NCBI GenBank assembly: GCA_025618425.1
Contig: CM046848.1
Location: forward strand, 24,822,624-24,886,623
Reading direction: 5' to 3'
DNA: 64,000 nucleotides
From: Heliocidaris tuberculata
Lineage: Eukaryota > Echinodermata > Echinoidea > Camarodonta > Echinometridae
Shown here: one piece after another, positions 49,936-63,981 of the stretch
Numbering within the stretch: position 1 is the first letter of the stretch
Layout of the letters: every line of letters begins with the position of its first letter
The notes under the pieces: model-generated
Told to the model about the DNA's origin: nothing
Database searches by the model: none
What the model saw: the letters and a program-made list of their open reading frames with translations, nothing else
Position numbers and translations under genes: made by a program

Positions 49936-51302
49936 TGTAAGTAGAAAAACCACTTCTACATGCATCTAATTTCGTATGGTGTTAGCTTCATAAGTGTGTG
50001 GAAACGTGTCTTGATATTTCATATTTAAAAAAACCAAATCAACATTACTAGGAACTAACTTTAATCTAGATAAGAGTGTTGTTTTACAATATATACAGGC
50101 CACAGTGAATTGTATATCTTAATTATCTTTTGTTCCACTTTCCAACGTGAACTTTCAAGCTTGAGTGAATGCATCTTCCGAGACTCGTACTTAGGAGAAA
50201 ATGCTCTTGGCAAAATATAAAGTATCTGTAACACGCTCCAATTATCAGATTATAGTGAAGATTTTAAGTTGCTCAGTCGTACCACGTACATGAACTGCAC
50301 TGTATTCTATTATCTCCTAAGTGGTCTTTGCAGTTTCGCCAGTCAATTTAGTAATGATAATTGTCTACATTTTCTGTAGCTAAAAGTGTGAATACATTAT
50401 TTTCCTGACAATAATAATAAAATATTGCTTAAAATTTTGTTAGGTATAAAAAGGCGATATGTTTCATAACTGAAATGTTTTTTGAAGAAAAAAAAATCGA
50501 ATACAAGAAACGGCAACACAAACTTGAGCAAAAAAAAAGGTTTTTATTATGCGCATGGCGACACTCTCCGATACCCTATCACCAGGTTTATTTGGGGTTT
50601 AACCGGTTAAGGAGAGGTTAATTGTAACCCTGGTTGATTCCCTCAGCGGATATTATGTTCTGTGCACTAGGGAACAAACAGAATAAAATTAGAAAATACA
50701 TTCCCACTGACAGGCATTTCCTTTTGAGCACTTAAAGATTTAAACATGTCGAGTGTAGAGCATTTTGTGGAAACTCAATAGGGATTACAGAAGAAAAATT
50801 ATTAATTGAACTGGTGATTCTAATAATTATAGCCAATAATGCATTGTCGGATATTGGTATAATTTTCATTTTAAAAAATGATGTGTATAGTGTATGCCTT
50901 TTGTAACACTATAATTACAATGCGTATTTAGAAAAGAGATATTAATGTACAGTATAGTTTTTTCTTTCTTTCTTTTGAACAAAATATAATGTATGTCAAG
51001 ATAATTTGATAATATAAATATAATACATAACATACTTGCTATAAATATATTGCTAATGCATTACTTGATATAGATAAATAGCAGTACCTGCCATACCTAA
51101 AATTAAATGTTAAATTTATAGTGCATATTTTAGAAAAGATCAGTGATTCAATACAAAAAAAAAATGAAAGAGGATTTTAAAGTGTATAACTGCTTGACCT
51201 GGGGCTATAACTTTATGCATCGTTTTCACAGATGCATAGCATGTGTATAAAGGTCATAGATTACTATAATATAAAAATGGAAATATGTAATAAAAATTGC
51301 CT

Positions 51303-51398
51303 CTACTCTCTCTCTCTATCTCTCTCTCTCTTTCTCTCTATCACTCTCTTTTTGTCTAACTCTTTCCAACCTTCTTTTCACCTGTACCTCTATCTCTC

Positions 51399-51435
<37 letters not shown>
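51303..51435 (+). repeat. (CT)n microsatellite cluster
   Basis: Two CT blocks separated by TTTTTGTCTAACTCTTTCC-type sequence. Confidence 0.9.
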
Positions 51436-51437
<2 letters not shown>

Positions 51438-52269
51438 CATTATCACTTTTATATTTTGCAGAGTAAGATTGCGCCCACTGATATTTCTCAAACTCCTCGT
51501 CATTGGAAACAGGCTGCCAAATGTGGGGCAGTGATCATGGTGATCCAGTCAATCAGTTTGCGATTACATCAGTTTACTTTGCCATCTTGTTATAGAAAAA
51601 AGTCTTCAGATTTTCAAATAGGTACCGACATTATAACAATTTGAGAAATGTTATGTTTCATTTTTTTAACATTACCAGACTATGAAGGCTTTTATTTTTC
51701 CGTGGCAGTATGACTTGAATACAATAGAATCGAGATAAAATATTAGTGATAGCAATAAAACAGTGCGGAACGATATACATGTACAATCAATTGAAATTCC
51801 TGTATAGAAAAATTGGCCTTCGTTGCAACCTTGTATTTTTTAATTTTTCATTGTGAAAACAGTCACATGACTATCAACTTTCAGCATCATCCAAAATCTT
51901 CTTTTCAATCGTCATGTTAATGGAATGAACAGCAATGATGATATTCATTTTTCAGCACCCTTTGAGATATTATCCATGTCAGTTTTATGCTTACAGTGTA
52001 AAGGTAACTAAGCAGTGACCATGGTTCACTAGCGTTTTAGAATAATCAATTTCGTCGAATTGCTCCACTGATGGTCTTGATTTAAGATGGTGGGAAAGAT
52101 TAGTCTTGGGGATGATGATAATAGGGTGATAATTCTGTTCTGACTAAAGAAAAAGAACGTAACAGCCTTGAAGGACAATGAACTTCAAGATTGAATTCCC
52201 CCTAATGTTTCCAAGATGTCATGATGATGCGCGATACCTATTTTAGCAGTGTTTGTACCGTTGCATGAT

Positions 52270-52530
52270 CACCAGTTAAAGAGAAGATTGAGTTCGGGCA
52301 AAGGTGAAAAATAATTTTTAAGCTTTCTCATTCTTTTAATGTCAGGTTGGAAGAAAAAATGCCCTCTGAAAAGGATTGCTCTTCAAATGTCCTTATATTC
52401 GAAATACGATGAGAAATAGCTAAAAATGTTGGACCAAACTTTCATGCCAATTGTGTGTTTAGTCCATTAATTATATCCATATTTCTGCGTGCAGTGCATG
52501 CATGTGACGTTTATCAAGATTAAGTCAATT
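52270..52530 (-). repeat. Dispersed repeat family, inverted copy
   Basis: Contains GCTTTCTCATTCTTTT and GCAGTGCATGCATGTGAC, the complements of phrases in 31890-32150. Confidence 0.6.
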
Positions 52531-53009
52531 TTTAAAATCGTTTTGATGATTCTAAAACTTGACAATATGAACCAGTTTTGATACATCAATTCTATTCAAC
52601 CTTTCCCAATGTTTCCAGACAGATCCTTTCACAATGTAATCTCATGACCAGAACTCAACTTTAATATGCGAGAGGAGACGCCATATGCGATACAGATGGC
52701 GTGATATTTGCTGTGTAATATGTCATATATGCAGGATGGAATGTCAAAGGATAAACATTCTTTAGAAATATGAAGCCTGGAATTATTCCAGCATGTGATG
52801 ACTTGAAATGAAATGATCTTGAATACTCCTTCCGCCTCTCTACTTCTTTATCTTCCTTCTTCTACTTTACCCAGAACCTCCCCTTGTTTCAATGGTTTTT
52901 GAAATTGTTGTTGTTGTTGTTGTGTTGTTTTTCCTTTTTTCTGTCCTTTTCTTTCTAGTCCTCCTTTTCTTCCTTCAAAGTGACCAACACTGGGCTGACG
53001 AATTTTAAC

Positions 53010-53010
<1 letters not shown>

Positions 53011-53043
<33 letters not shown>
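53011..53043 (+). repeat. A33 homopolymer
   Basis: About 33 uninterrupted A. It may be a retroposon tail, but the sequence on its left shows no recognisable element. Confidence 0.9.
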
Positions 53044-53047
<4 letters not shown>

Positions 53048-55879
53048 TGATTGGCATTTACAGTCATGCTAACAATCTCAAGAGAAAAGGTCAAATGAAA
53101 ACGAAATCTAGAGAAAATGGAACATGTTCAGGAGGACGCCATCAACACTGTTGCATTGTGGGGCAGCGCTAGGCCACATGAGCACACAGGTGCAAGCGAT
53201 AGAGGGCCCAGTCAGTGTATACTCCCTTTAAGAAAGATGCATTCCTCAAGACATGTTGGGCATTGTTTTCATTGTTACTTAAGTTGTTTTGGTTTGTCGT
53301 TTCTCCATAATTCATTCATTCATGTCTTGTGGGATATCGCGTGTGCGCTTAATTGACCACAGATACATGGTCCATGCAGTCAACCAGTGAGTAAGTACGT
53401 TCGTTGATTGAGTTGGCCGCGCTGGTGCGTGTCACAGCCAGAGCATATCGCTCTGGTAATCTGTCAAACCGTGCATAAGCCCGTGCGTGCGTGTGTGCGC
53501 GTCCGGTGTGTAATGAGCTAACCATTCCCCATTGAACAAAAGGAAGAAAACAACAGCAATAACAATAATCCAAATATATTAAAGAAGCATATTCGTTTAT
53601 CAACATTGATATTCTAACATAGGACGAGAATCATAGGCGTAGATGCACAATTTCGAAAGGGGGTTTCATGTCTACAGCCCTATATTCTGCGAGCGAGAGG
53701 AATCAAAATTTTGTCGCTTAACGATAGTATACTAAAAATTGAATTTCGTTATCAAAATATACCGGTACTATATAAGATGGAAAATAATAGACGACATCGC
53801 TGCCGAATATGAGGTGATGGCCACTTGCTCGAATACTGGTAATTTCACGATTCTTGTGTGTGTGTGTGGGGGGGGGGCTTCAAAAAACATTAAGAATCCG
53901 TCGAAATGATTGCTTCCACTTCATACATATGCTGATCATTAAGAAAATAGAACGAGCGTCTGATTTCCCACTAAATACATTTATTTTTACTCATGGCATG
54001 AATTCAAGTTCGGTGTTCAGCAGTGTATTTATGGGTTTAGACTAATCACATGATCCGGTTTCTCCTCTAAACTAACAAGATCTGGCTTTCACTTTTATTG
54101 AACTGTTCCATTTCGTTGTTTACCCAGGTGTCTTTTTCATCATCTGTTGTTTGTGCAATGTATTTTTCTTTCTTTCTCATGACTTGTTAAGTAAAAATGA
54201 AATTTTGAATAAATTTATTTTGACATTCGAAATGAAACCACTGAAAAAGAATAAGTTGTGCTTTGATTTTCTATATTAAGCCTATTTTTTTTTAATATTC
54301 CCGTATAACAAAGCAAAACTTGCTTTTCAGTAAGAAAATAAGAAATTATTTTGCTTTTTATACATACTTTTGGCAACGTGTGCTATAATAATTAGCGAAT
54401 TCCATTTTTATAGAATATTTCCCCAAATCTTTGTTTTTCTTGGTTATCTTATCGACTATGATACTCTACATTGATTGCATACATCATAACGTCAATAGGC
54501 TCCTTCAAAATTATGTGTGCGGAATAGGAAATACATAACGTTGGTTATGGGCAGAGAGACCTTCTTCCTTCAAAATAATGTTCACTAAAGCGCATTAAAA
54601 GCCTAAGAAGCACCAACTGTAAAAACAAGACATTCAAACATAAAAAAATATCTTCATCCTCCAAATGATTTCATCGTTTACAGTTTTGGATATCCTTCAT
54701 ATGTGCACACATCTTTTTTTCTGAAGTCAGATTGGATTCAAGAAATGAATCCGCACAACGGAAACTATTTTCTCTTATTTACTTTGTTCCCCTCAAAATC
54801 TACCCTGTTTACTTATATTCTGCACATCTGGTGGGCACATTTGTTGTATTTTTTTCTTCTTGCGGCAGGGGCAAAATTGAGGGGCTGTCTCTCAAAAATT
54901 AATTTCGACAGTCCGCCGGTGATTAATGCTAAAACATCTGGATATTTTGGGGTTCCGTTTTCTTGTATGATAAAGGAAGTGCATTGTTAGTGGGGGTATA
55001 GTTATACCTCATTAGTAACACAATAGTCGAGGCCAGTCAATCATAGAGTTATGGCTCGTTTGATATCATGCGACCAGTAACGACTTGACGTCAGATAAAC
55101 ACAGGAATCGTTAGGCGTGTTCTTGAGATGAAGTAGAGGTAGGCTGCTTGGATTGATTCTGGGCCTTGCCCTTATATCTTTCAAAATTAAGGTACATGTA
55201 CTACATTTTAGGGGGCGGTGCCGAGATGGGGGGGGGGCACAAACGCGAAATTGATCCAAAAGTAATCCAAATTAACACGAAGAAACGAAGTATCATTATA
55301 CAAACACTGAATGTATAATAAAATTTAGATATTCATGGTCATACTGAATTGCAAAACAGACGGGGGGGGGGGAATATAAGCAATTTGAAACACATTAAAC
55401 GATAATCGTTTTGCTTGAAAATGTTCAGGAAGGTTTCCCAATAATTCTAAGATAGATTTTAACAATTCAGTCACTTTCATGTTTGTCTGACATGACATCT
55501 GACATTGTCGTTCTAAGTCACTACGTTACATGATTATGTTTAGATTGATACTGCTCCGTTTTCTTAAATGGCAAGTAAAATCTGCTTCGTCATACCTTTG
55601 AGAGTAAATTCTAAACGAATTAATTTCAGAAATGGTCTGACTGTGGGTAGTTAAAAGTCCTCTTGTTTGGTTTGATGTCTTAATCCCGATAATTAGCACT
55701 GACCCGAAGTACAAATCCTCTTTGGTCTGACATGATAAAAATAATCATGATAATGGGATGACAGTTCGTTTGCTTTCCTCGATGGGTCAGGTTAATCTCT
55801 TCCCTGCCTCCTTTTCTCAATAAATAACCCCCTTTATCATGTTTGTGACCTCAATCTATAGTCCTCCCTCTCCATGGCC

Positions 55880-55995
55880 ACTTTCCTACTCTTTTTCTCT
55901 CTCCCTTCCTGTCCCTTTCTCTTTGACTCTCTCTCTCTCTCTGTCTCTCTATCTATCTATCTCTCTTTCTCTTCTACCCCCTCTTATCTCTCTCC
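55880..55995 (+). repeat. (CT)n-rich low-complexity tract
   Basis: CTCT, CTAT and CTTT units. The Leu/Ser-rich frame over it is an artefact. Confidence 0.9.
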
Positions 55996-58900
55996 CCTTT
56001 TTTCTCTCTCCCTCGCTCCTTCTCTGTATTTCTCTCTTCTTTCCTGAAACTGTTCAGAGAGATTACGATACACAAGTTAAAAATAGCTATTCATATTAGA
56101 TACGATCATTCATTAGGCTATTCATATCTATTCATCAGGTATGATAATACTTGCCAGAAAGGTCTTTTTAGTCTACATGCATGAAAATGTTGATTGTCTG
56201 CTTTATATGAAACAGCAGATATCTCCATACAATAGCAGAATGTCCTTACTGGTGGTGAGAGATAGATATATCGAGTTGGAGAAGGCGGATGAATTCGCTA
56301 ATTTGAAAGGTCAACGGGAAACGGACAACTTCGCCTGAAAAAGAGCGACAAACATTGCATCGCCGCCTTAATATTATTAACATCCTTAATTTAAGATAGC
56401 AGTATTTTACATTAACTTTATCAGGCCACCTTGAATTCTATAAGAAGAACAGAATTATTCACAAGCCTCATTATAACACCTACATAGGCTTTAATCATCA
56501 TAGGGCGTAACTATCTTGCTATTTTTTTTAAAATAGTATGTAATAAAAAAGCACAAGGGGAAATCAATATCGATATAAACGATATTCATTAAAAATTCAT
56601 TTCCTGCGTTTGACGGATCATTTTGAAGAATACTGAAACGAGTTATAAAAATAATCAATGAAACAACGTTTAAACTAAACTGCAATTAAATATATATACT
56701 ATTTAAAGGCTATATATTAAAACTTGAGTTATTAGCTATAATTCTTTATATCAAACATACTTGATCAGCACTGCAGATTAGGGCATGCGCATAAGTTACT
56801 TCTGACGCATATCGTCGAAGAGTCTGAAGCAAAATCGTAACATGATTATTTCAATAGCTGATTGATATTGATAAGGTGCTACTATCACCGCTGTGGGTTA
56901 TAGTTTTCTAACTCCATCTGTGTAAATCAAAAGAGATCCCTACAACGATAGTAAATTAATCTGATTTTTATCTTCACTATCCGCCACAGGACTGCAGCTG
57001 CCCTCTCGTTAGAACATTACCGCAATAAATTGGACTAGATACTGATCGCATACATTGTTTTAAAAAAGATATAATTTCATTTCTTTTTTGGCAGGATATA
57101 TTGTTGGGAGCCAGAAGGTCCTGTCAGTTTTCATTAACCACGTGTCATCATCGAAGTACACCCCTGGGGTTTCGGCTAAAAAGATCTCTGACATTTAGAC
57201 TTTCATGGCGTGTATGTGCTTCATTGTTTCGTTTGTGTCTATCCTAAGTCGTCTTTTTTCCCCCATCGAGATGACAAGATAATTTCAACTTGTCGTCGTT
57301 CATATATATGTATATATGTTTCATCTTTTGATACTGTCTCCGTGTCTCGTTATTTTCAGTGATCCATGCCTGTCAAAATTAGGTATTACCTTGAGATTTA
57401 TTATACTCAATCTGAGTTCTCCATTCTCCATTATTTCCCCTCACTTTATTTGTTCCAAGTTATCAGAAGAAAAGCTGTATTTGCATATTGAATGCAGAAA
57501 TTGAACAAATATTTAACAGCATTACCAGACTACTCTTCAGAGTGCATGGAATATCACAAACCGACAAACCTCCATCAAAATTTATTTTTTTAAATGCAAG
57601 GGAAAATTGTATCCGTGGCCTTGACACATGCCAGTCACTGTCAAAGCCGATGTGTTGTTGTCAGCATAAATAGCGGGGGCGTAGTTCCGTAGGGGCTTTG
57701 GGGGCTGCCCCTTCCTTTCCTTTCATGTTATAGTTCTTTAATCCTACTCTAACCAGACATAAATAGATGAAAGTTTGCTCTTCTCTTACTTTGAGGCTCT
57801 TTACCTAATGACCTGTTTGAGTTAGGAGCCTAGCATTTTCCCCATTAAATTAACAAGTATTTATGCAGACCAAGGGGGGAATATGTTCGAAAGAAATAGT
57901 AAAATTGCAGGTCATAACTCCGTAATTTGATGATATCAAGACCTAAATAAGTATATGACAGCCCTGTCATCTCAATTTTCGATTAATCGTCAGAAACTGC
58001 AATAGAATTTTTCTATTATGGCACACTTTAGCCAATATAGGTGAATGGTCTCGTGGAGCAAAACCAGCATGTATTGTTCGTGGGAGGTTTGCGTTTTAGG
58101 GAGAGCAATGGAGAGTGCAGTGTGAGTTGCTGAGAATATCCATGAAATACATGCGTTTCTTGAGTATTTCATTTTCCAAAAAGGGGTAGAAGACAGAAGA
58201 AGATAACATAATGAAGAAAGAATGACAATTTCAAAGTTTCAGATATGTAACTATATTAAGATCAGATCCAAAGCATGACGTCTTTGAAACTACATCGATC
58301 AAATAAAGTCTCTGTATTGGTAGCTCTTAAATATAAGCTAACCAATAGAAGCGAAATACATATTAATTTCTAAAAATCTCGATAACCGCGATTACTCAAG
58401 GATAATAATTCATGAATATCTAGGACAATGATCATGGTTAATTGCCATCATCACTGTCATAATCATTGTCCTAATCATCATCAATAATAACATCCCTGCT
58501 TTCTCTTTCTTTTTTCATCTCAAATAATTCCTCTATCACCTTCCATTTTCTTACATTCCCTCCTCCTCCCCTCCTCTTCCTCCTTCTCCTTCTCCTATAT
58601 ACGAAAAGCATCATTGCTTGTTATAAATGTCATTATCAACGTATGATTCAAAAATAACATTGTCAAGTTTACGCGTGCTTTGGGTCGAGGCGAGTGGGTC
58701 AGTGGTCCGGAACCCCCACCTCGCATTATCCCCAGTGATGATGGATCCATCTCAGATCTCTACTGACATATTGGATAGGATGCCTACCACCTGCTATTCG
58801 AGGAAATTATCCAGAAATTGGGTCCGATACAATATTTGGACGCTTCGGTGTCAAAAATGGATAATTCTGATCCACGGCTGACCAGTTTAGTCAGCTGGCG

Positions 58901-60550
58901 ATGTCATTATAATTTTGTTTTCGTTATCACGTAGAGCCGCATAATCCAGTATTCGTTTGGTTTTCTTTCTTCTTTTTTTTTCTTCAGAACGATGGGCGTA
59001 GTCTCCGGCCAGGGCAGTGTTGGGGTGTAGGGATTTTCTTACTTAAACTTTACTATTAATAACAAATTTACAGCATGGTCAAGGCCCCACAATGAACTTG
59101 TCAGTTTGGTAAAAATATATCAAAGTGTCCCAAAATAAGAATCCTATTGCTTCATATCTTTTAAATACATGTATATACATTTTGTTGGTATGCTTCTAAA
59201 TGGTGAAAGACAAAACGATAGTCTGCAAGTAAACATCATTGAAATAGACTTGATGCTGTACAAATGCCTTTTCCTGGAGTCCTACCCAGTCTTTACATTA
59301 CAATTGTCGAGAAAATACATTTTTTTAAATAAAAAATCATCCAATAGGAGATCGCAAGTTTTTTTTTTTGTTCTTCTTCTTATTGAGATAGGTCTACTTC
59401 TAATTATTGGGAAGAAACTGAGCAAGTCTATTTTTGAGTAAAATAATTAGATTTTAGAAATTTTAAAAATAAAATTAAAAAAAGAAAAAATCGTAATATT
59501 GGATTTAAAGCTCGTTGAACTCAATCTACTTCTCAAATATCATGCAAAAGTGAGCAATATTCATACATGGAAGAAAGTCTTCACATGCAGGCCTAGAAGT
59601 TATTCTTAGTGGTTGATTATGCCAATTATAGTAATAGAGATTATTTTGAAATAATCAAACTTGAAATAACTTGACTAAATCGTGATGACATTCACAAACA
59701 ATGAATAGCACTTTAATACACAGATGTGGGTACATGGGCCTACACAAAAATGTGTCGTCAGAATTTGGTCCCAAGTTGTACACTAATTCAAGTAATGTTC
59801 TAAATATGAGAGCACTTCACATGCTTCATGAGCAATCCTCTTCACGTGACGTTGCTGCTATGAATTTCTTCGCCATGCAGTTAACAAAATGAAAAAGCCT
59901 GGAAAAGATTTTTCGCCTTTACCAGAAGTTTACTTCCTCTACAGACGACCACCCGCACTCTCTTTTGTTTCCAACTCTACCAGGTTTCATTAATTATATT
60001 TACATGGTAATGCGGTCTTCCATTGTCTTCGCATTCCTGCTTGGAGAAACATGAAATCTGCCTCACGGCACGTGTGTTCCATGCCTTCCATGACATTTCA
60101 AAAAACATGAAAATACTTATATTTGCAGACGCAAATATGGCGTTGTTGATGAATTCGTAGGAAATGTTCAGCTTTCAAACAGGAAAACATCAGAGGCAGA
60201 AATCTCCAGATATTGGGCGGCTAAATGTTACTTGTCTCTCACTCGACACCTGGACAAAAATGCACAATCATCTTCTCCTTTTAGTATGATTCCTACATTG
60301 GTTGTGAAGGAGGTTATACTGTCGCAAGATAAATTATCATGAGCATCTTCTCTTGTTGTTAAATAGGATTTGAAGTTGAAGGAATTGGAGAGTAATAAAA
60401 GTAAAGAGACAAAAATTTTGCGAAATTGCGAAATTGAAAAAAAAAAAAAAGAAATATAAGAACAGAAGAACAAAAAAAAAAAAAGTATGATGAAGTTATA
60501 ATTTAAGTTTGTTGCATGTTTCTCATTATTCAGTACTTCCCGTTTGCTTC

Positions 60551-60630
60551 TTAACCCGTTGACTACGGAATTCTCTCTTTCCCATTGGCTTAATACAGGG
60601 ACCACCCGGTTCCAGTAGCCAAGGGGTTAA
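60551..60630. repeat. Small inverted-repeat element, copy 2 (80 bp)
   Basis: TTAACCCGTTGACTAC at one end, complement TTAACCCCTTGGCTAC at the other, with a CCGGTTCCAGTAG block shared with the copy at 32351. Confidence 0.65.
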
Positions 60631-61729
60631 AATAGTTGGAGAATTTTTCATTCATTGTCCAACCAGCTGCTTCCGATGAATTTCATTTTAATGTCTGAAA
60701 TTTATTACAAAATTTTTGTTGAATGGAGAGCCAAGATTTCAATTGTTTAGGACAATTGTTTAACCATTCATCTAATGAGCAACATATTTTAACAAACTTT
60801 TTAAAGAGAGTATATTACTCCGCTTTGCATCTTGATCTTCTCTTTCTCTCTCTCTCTCGCTCTCTTTTTATCCTCTATTATCAATTTGCTGCTGAGAAAG
60901 ACAACACACGCACTTAAAACAGTCACTTTACTTCTGTTAAACCAACTCTTCCACCTCCCTGGTTTTTATAAAGAAGTATGGGATACATATTTTTCTCCAA
61001 GATTGCCTGATATTCGCTATATTCGCTGTCACCGCAAACAAATTCTACATGTTTTCTATGATTTGTCATTTGAAAATGAACAGGTGATCTGCTGCAGGTT
61101 GGTTCATGACAGAAGACATGCAGGAAGACCGAAATTAGTAACTTAATCATGTTAATTAATATTTGGAGGTCAACACTTTCTTATTCAAACGTTACGTAAT
61201 CTTTACAGAAAAATAGGAAAAATAGGAGAGTTCGTCGCTAAATAATTTTTTTAAACTACGTAACATTAATAATATTTGGAGAGATGGAGGCCTACTCGTT
61301 CCGATGACTTATCTCTGAGATCTGTTTTATTCTTTCTTTTCTTCTTCTTCTTCTTTTTTTCCTTTTCAGAATTTTTTTTTTTTTTTTTGATGGGTGGGGG
61401 GCATTAGAACCGCTTTTTTCAAATAATCCTGGATCCACCACTGCATGATGCTAATGGGGATGGCAAACACATATCAAGGTAAATTCAACAAAAATATTCT
61501 GCAAACAATTAATCCGAATATTTATCTTTTTAAAGTTGTTTCCGCTTCAAGATACTCATAAAGAAAGAAATAATAGATAGGAAACAGTGGGTGGTATTCC
61601 CTTATTTGTTTCATAACTCTGAAAATTATCATAATTAGAACATAATTACAGAAATCATACAAATTTCCACATCTTATCGAGAGGAATATTTGCAATAACG
61701 CTTAACATTGTTCAAATTCAAATAATTTT

Positions 61730-62150
61730 TAGAGGATATGAGAACGGAGCAAGGAAGACGACATCAAGGACACGGTTCCTAGGTTTGGCAAAGTGGGTAA
61801 AATCCTCAGGACGTAAAACATCGTTGGGATATGAGACACCAGGAAAGATTATCTTGGCAAAGGAAGTCGGTGAATCGAATTGAAGAGCAGTAGATGTCAG
61901 ATGAAATTCCCCGAGTTCGCTTGATAACATGTTTCATATCCTCGCTAATCAATCGCATCAGGGTCTTCTTCTTTCCCTCTTTGACAGGGCCGATGGAGGA
62001 GACGAGTCCCAGGAACTCGGATGTAATCTTGAAGAGGATGCAGAGGGGCAGTTTAATAGGTCCGATGTTCCCCCAGGCTACGGGGATCAAGGGAGCTGCG
62101 TCATGACATCCCAACTCTCAGGGCCATGTATTGTATTGGAAGTGATTCCT
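61730..62150. other. Unexplained GC-richer block, possible coding relic
   Basis: About 400 bp that stand out from AT-rich flanks. Both strands have long but shifting open frames: on the minus strand one includes WGNIGPIKLPLCILFKITSE and another ALQFDSPTSFAKIIFPG; on the plus strand TRFLGLAKWVKSSGRKTS and TGPMEETSPRNSDVILKR. A pyrimidine tract ending TTTGACAG at 61988 resembles a plus-strand splice acceptor. I recognise no family; it could be a frameshifted pseudogene, an exon or part of a repeat. Confidence 0.3.
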
Positions 62151-63944
62151 ATTGTCCTATATATCTCGATAATTTAATTTAGTGTTCACATATAGCTCGT
62201 TTGACAATAATTTGTTTCATGGAAGCCAGCAATTTTGTTGGCGGTACGTTCTGTGAATTAAGAATTTGTGTTCCACTTATTCAGCCTCAAAAATAAGATT
62301 CTTTTGGACGGAAACCTATGGAGCCTAACCAATGTGATTATTTTACTTAGGATATTTTTGTCAGCTTTTGATGTCTACTCGCATTTAAATCTTTGGGCAT
62401 TTCTCTTTCCATTTTTTACCATTGGACTACATTTCGTGCTAAACTTCAGCTCGTAAGCACCGTTTGGGTTCATGCGTAATACCAAACGAAATATAAACAA
62501 CATAAACGAAATTAAGGCAATTATTCTTTGTGATGACTCGGTATGTCTTAAAGCCTTCCGAGATGGCTTGCCAATAAAACAGGTGAGAAAACAAGGTTAA
62601 TTAATTACACAAACATGTCTTATATAACAATTATACATAACGACAAAAAAAAAAAAAAAAAAAAAAAACTTCTAAGCAGTAAACTAGGGTCGCTAGACAA
62701 AAACACCACTTACATTTGACTGACATAACTATTTCCTTTCAAGTCAACATGTAAATACCTAATTACCTTACTTGCAAAATACACCCCTGCTAACTCCGTA
62801 CTACGGTACTACCTAATCCATGCATAGTTCCCCTTCCCCGCCCCTTCCCCGCCCCTTCCCCCTGTGATTCTCCTGGTGTATATCTCTCATGATTCTCGTT
62901 CTATTATTGGCAAGTAGATGTCCGTTTATTTCCTTCTTAATCGAGTTGAAGTCATCGCAATCTTCCTTCGCATGTTCTGCATTTAATCCATGAATCATTT
63001 TTCACTCCAAACCAAGTCGACATTATTGGTGTTTAAAGGGACGTTTTTTAGCCTTGATTAACCTCCTTAATGAAGAAACTTCAGACATACTTCTCACACA
63101 TTTAGACGTCAATACGGAATGTTTCATTCGGGTGGAGAGTGAATCAGGCATGTTGTACAACGTGACATGAAAATGGTGTCAGGAGTGGGATGTCATCAGC
63201 AGGCGTAATGAGGCCATAAATTCCCCATTTTGTGAGGCCTATTTAATAATTCTAGTCTGATTCTCTATTTGCAGCAATTCGATTTCCTTTTTTTTTAAAG
63301 TGTGAATATTGTCTAAATTTAAACAAGAGGGAAAGAACTTACAATAAAAAACGAAATTTGGGGAAAACTATCAAGTTTTGTTTGGACTCTTTATCATGTA
63401 AAAAAAAAAATCATTTTTTAATCAATTGCATGTTGTGCAAATAAGTGAAATGAATGAATTGATGAAACTAAATAGATGAATGAATGAAACTGAATGAATA
63501 ATTGAATGAGTGAGTGATGTTAATTGAATAAATAAATCAATAATTGTAGCTCCATGGAAAGTCTTCTTATGTCATTTACCAGAAGAAATCATCACTGGCC
63601 TTTTACGCGGTCACTCACTCTATTCTGACATGTAGGATTCATACCCTTCGACATGGTTAAGAGTATATGTGTGTTTGTCACGGTCATCTTGAATTCAACT
63701 CCCAACGGCCTTACAGGAATAACATGGCGGAAGGATGAAATTTGGTGAAGTTCATGACAAATTTATAATCATCGGCAGATCGTGAGCTCAACCGCATTCC
63801 ACGATCGAAGGGATGCCTTAATGACAGTGACAGAGGGAAGTTACTGACAGTTTTATTGTGTGGCGGGATTTGTGTATTTATATTAATAATGTATGATAAG
63901 AATATGAATCCCATCACAGTCAAGGCAAAAATGGGGTCGGGTGA

Positions 63945-63948
<4 letters not shown>

Positions 63949-63976
<28 letters not shown>
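63949..63976 (+). repeat. (CT)n microsatellite
   Basis: About fourteen CT units near the right edge of the window. Confidence 0.95.

Positions 63977-63981
<5 letters not shown>

Noticed and set aside
57085..57189. Possible plus-strand terminal exon after TTTTTTGGCAG at 57094 (VGSQKVLSVFINHVSS and onward to TAG)
   Set aside because: The acceptor is good but the 34-residue frame matches no family I know and no partner exon was seen.
62813..62998. 61-codon minus-strand frame with a Gly/Arg-rich end
   Set aside because: The Gly/Arg stretch comes from a small CCCCTTCCCCG tandem repeat; no other support.
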